From assembly GCA_027041035.1 (NCBI GenBank), contig JALULB010000385.1:808-6405 (forward strand): a stretch of DNA of 5,598 nucleotides, in the 5' to 3' direction. Source of the stretch: Sedimenticola sp. (GTDB lineage: Bacteria; Pseudomonadota; Gammaproteobacteria; Chromatiales; Chromatiaceae). The notes under the pieces are model-generated. The model saw only the letters and a list, made by a program, of their open reading frames with translations. It had not been told where the DNA came from and did not search any database. Below, piece by piece: positions 5,086-5,598 of this stretch (position 1 is the first letter of the stretch; each line of letters starts with the position of its first letter). Position numbers and translations under genes: made by a program.

Positions 5086-5370
5086 ATGCGGGATGAATCC
5101 TCGAAAAGAACCGGGCTGAAACTCGGCATCGGCGTGCTGATACTGCTGTTCGCCATGCCGTCGCATGCCTTTCTGTGCCTGCTGGCGCATGCCGCGGCGA
5201 AGCATCATCATCCGCGCCCGTTGATACGGCCGGCGTTTCGCCAGGGGCTTCCGGCGATCATGCCGATGCCGCCATGGCGCGCGCACCAGCCGGGCACGCG
5301 CCGCCCGGCCGACGCAAAGGCCAGGCCGGTGGTCTACCGTGGCTGGGTGTTTCGCAATCCGGCGAACTGA
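5086..5370 (+). CDS. Small secreted or periplasmic protein of unknown function
   Basis: A 94-residue product that I do not recognise. The N terminus is a clear signal peptide: charged MRDESSKRTGLK, hydrophobic core LGIGVLILLFAM, and a likely Ala-X-Ala-like cleavage at PSHA after residue 28. The mature part is short (about 66 residues), rich in Pro, Arg and Ala, with a His run KHHHP (39-43), a single Cys31, a PMPPW stretch (60-64) and a terminal YRGWVFRNPAN. It is highly basic with no obvious fold. An in-frame ATG at 5023 would add 21 residues and push the charged region away from the hydrophobic core, so 5086 is preferred. The nearest ribosome-like bases are TGAGG just before the ATG, closer than usual. 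It ends 11 bp from the parE stop, tail to tail. The signal peptide and clean stop make it likely to be real. Confidence 0.65.
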   Translation: MRDESSKRTGLKLGIGVLILLFAMPSHAFLCLLAHAAAKHHHPRPLIRPAFRQGLPAIMPMPPWRAHQPGTRRPADAKARPVVYRGWVFRNPAN

Positions 5371-5381
5371 ACGGAGGCTAC

Positions 5382-5598
5382 TCAGACCTCTGCGAGATCA
5401 CCTTTCTCCTGCAACCACTGCTTGCGGTCCGCCGAACGCTTCTTCGCCAGCAGCATGTCCATGATGCGGTCGGTGGAGTCGTCCTCCTCCAGCGTCAGTT
5501 GCACCAGCCGGCGGGTATCCGGATTGATCGTGGTTTCACGCAGTTGCGACGGGTTCATCTCGCCTAATCCCTTGAAACGCTGGACATTCACCTTACCC
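5382..5598 (-). CDS. parE: DNA topoisomerase IV subunit B, C-terminal end (partial)
   Basis: ATPase subunit of topoisomerase IV, which with ParC unlinks daughter chromosomes and relaxes supercoils. Only the last 71 or so codons are in the window; the gene runs off the right edge. Visible are GKVNVQRFKGLGEMNP and QLRETT, the conserved type II topoisomerase B-subunit tail, then RRLVQLTLEEDDSTDRIMDMLLAKKRSADRKQWLQEKGDLAEV. The spacing and the ending LAKKRSADRKQWLQEKGDLAEV match ParE (E. coli ends similarly in RRNWLQEKGDMAEIEV) better than GyrB. The apparent ATG start inside this stretch is not the gene start, since the frame is open to the window edge. Confidence 0.93.
   Translation of the reverse strand, partial: GKVNVQRFKGLGEMNPSQLRETTINPDTRRLVQLTLEEDDSTDRIMDMLLAKKRSADRKQWLQEKGDLAEV

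Noticed and set aside
5382..5598. GyrB rather than ParE for the partial gene
   Set aside because: The last 25 residues, especially LLAKKRSADRKQWLQEKGD, fit the ParE tail; GyrB ends differently as I recall it. The rest of the gene would settle it.

Overview
The window is a GC-rich stretch of a proteobacterial chromosome. The yajQ, dsbC, gpmI and parE products look gammaproteobacterial, but nothing seen fixes the genus. Most of it is ordinary housekeeping gene content. The accessory interest lies in two intergenic gaps, each holding a non-coding, palindromic, transposon-like element.

Layout. At the left, on the + strand, a membrane-anchored diguanylate cyclase (86-1141) is followed after 18 bp by a small protein that looks like a degenerate response-regulator receiver (1160-1585). 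Converging on this pair from the right is gpmI (1605-3155, - strand), a full-length cofactor-independent phosphoglycerate mutase. Next comes a gene-free gap of about 315 bp (3156-3470). It holds the gpmI leader with a perfect 9-bp hairpin, a 173-bp palindromic repeat element (3237-3409), and a strong intrinsic terminator that ends the next operon. That operon is yajQ-dsbC on the - strand (4713 to 3471), with a 7-bp gap between its two genes. Upstream of yajQ, a second gene-free gap (4714-5085) carries a 199-bp MITE-like insertion (4744-4942). It has GTAAC...GTTAC ends and an exact 8-bp target duplication, which are the hallmarks of the IS66 transposon family. At the right are a small secreted protein of unknown function (5086-5370, + strand) and, convergent with it, the C-terminal 71 or so codons of parE (5382 to beyond the window end, - strand).

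How the parts may fit together. The first pair is probably a c-di-GMP signalling operon: a cyclase whose membrane domain resembles that of RpfC-type sensors, and a receiver-like partner. YajQ-family proteins have been reported to bind c-di-GMP in Xanthomonas and Pseudomonas, so both a source and a possible reader of this messenger lie within 3.6 kb, though in separate transcription units. The MITE sits 30 bp upstream of the yajQ start codon, between the gene and its likely original promoter, so it probably forms part of the yajQ-dsbC leader. Both intergenic elements carry the same short hairpin motif, CAGGGATG, which matches the core of the CsrA/RsmA RNA-binding consensus on the + strand. That is the most unexpected pattern in the window.
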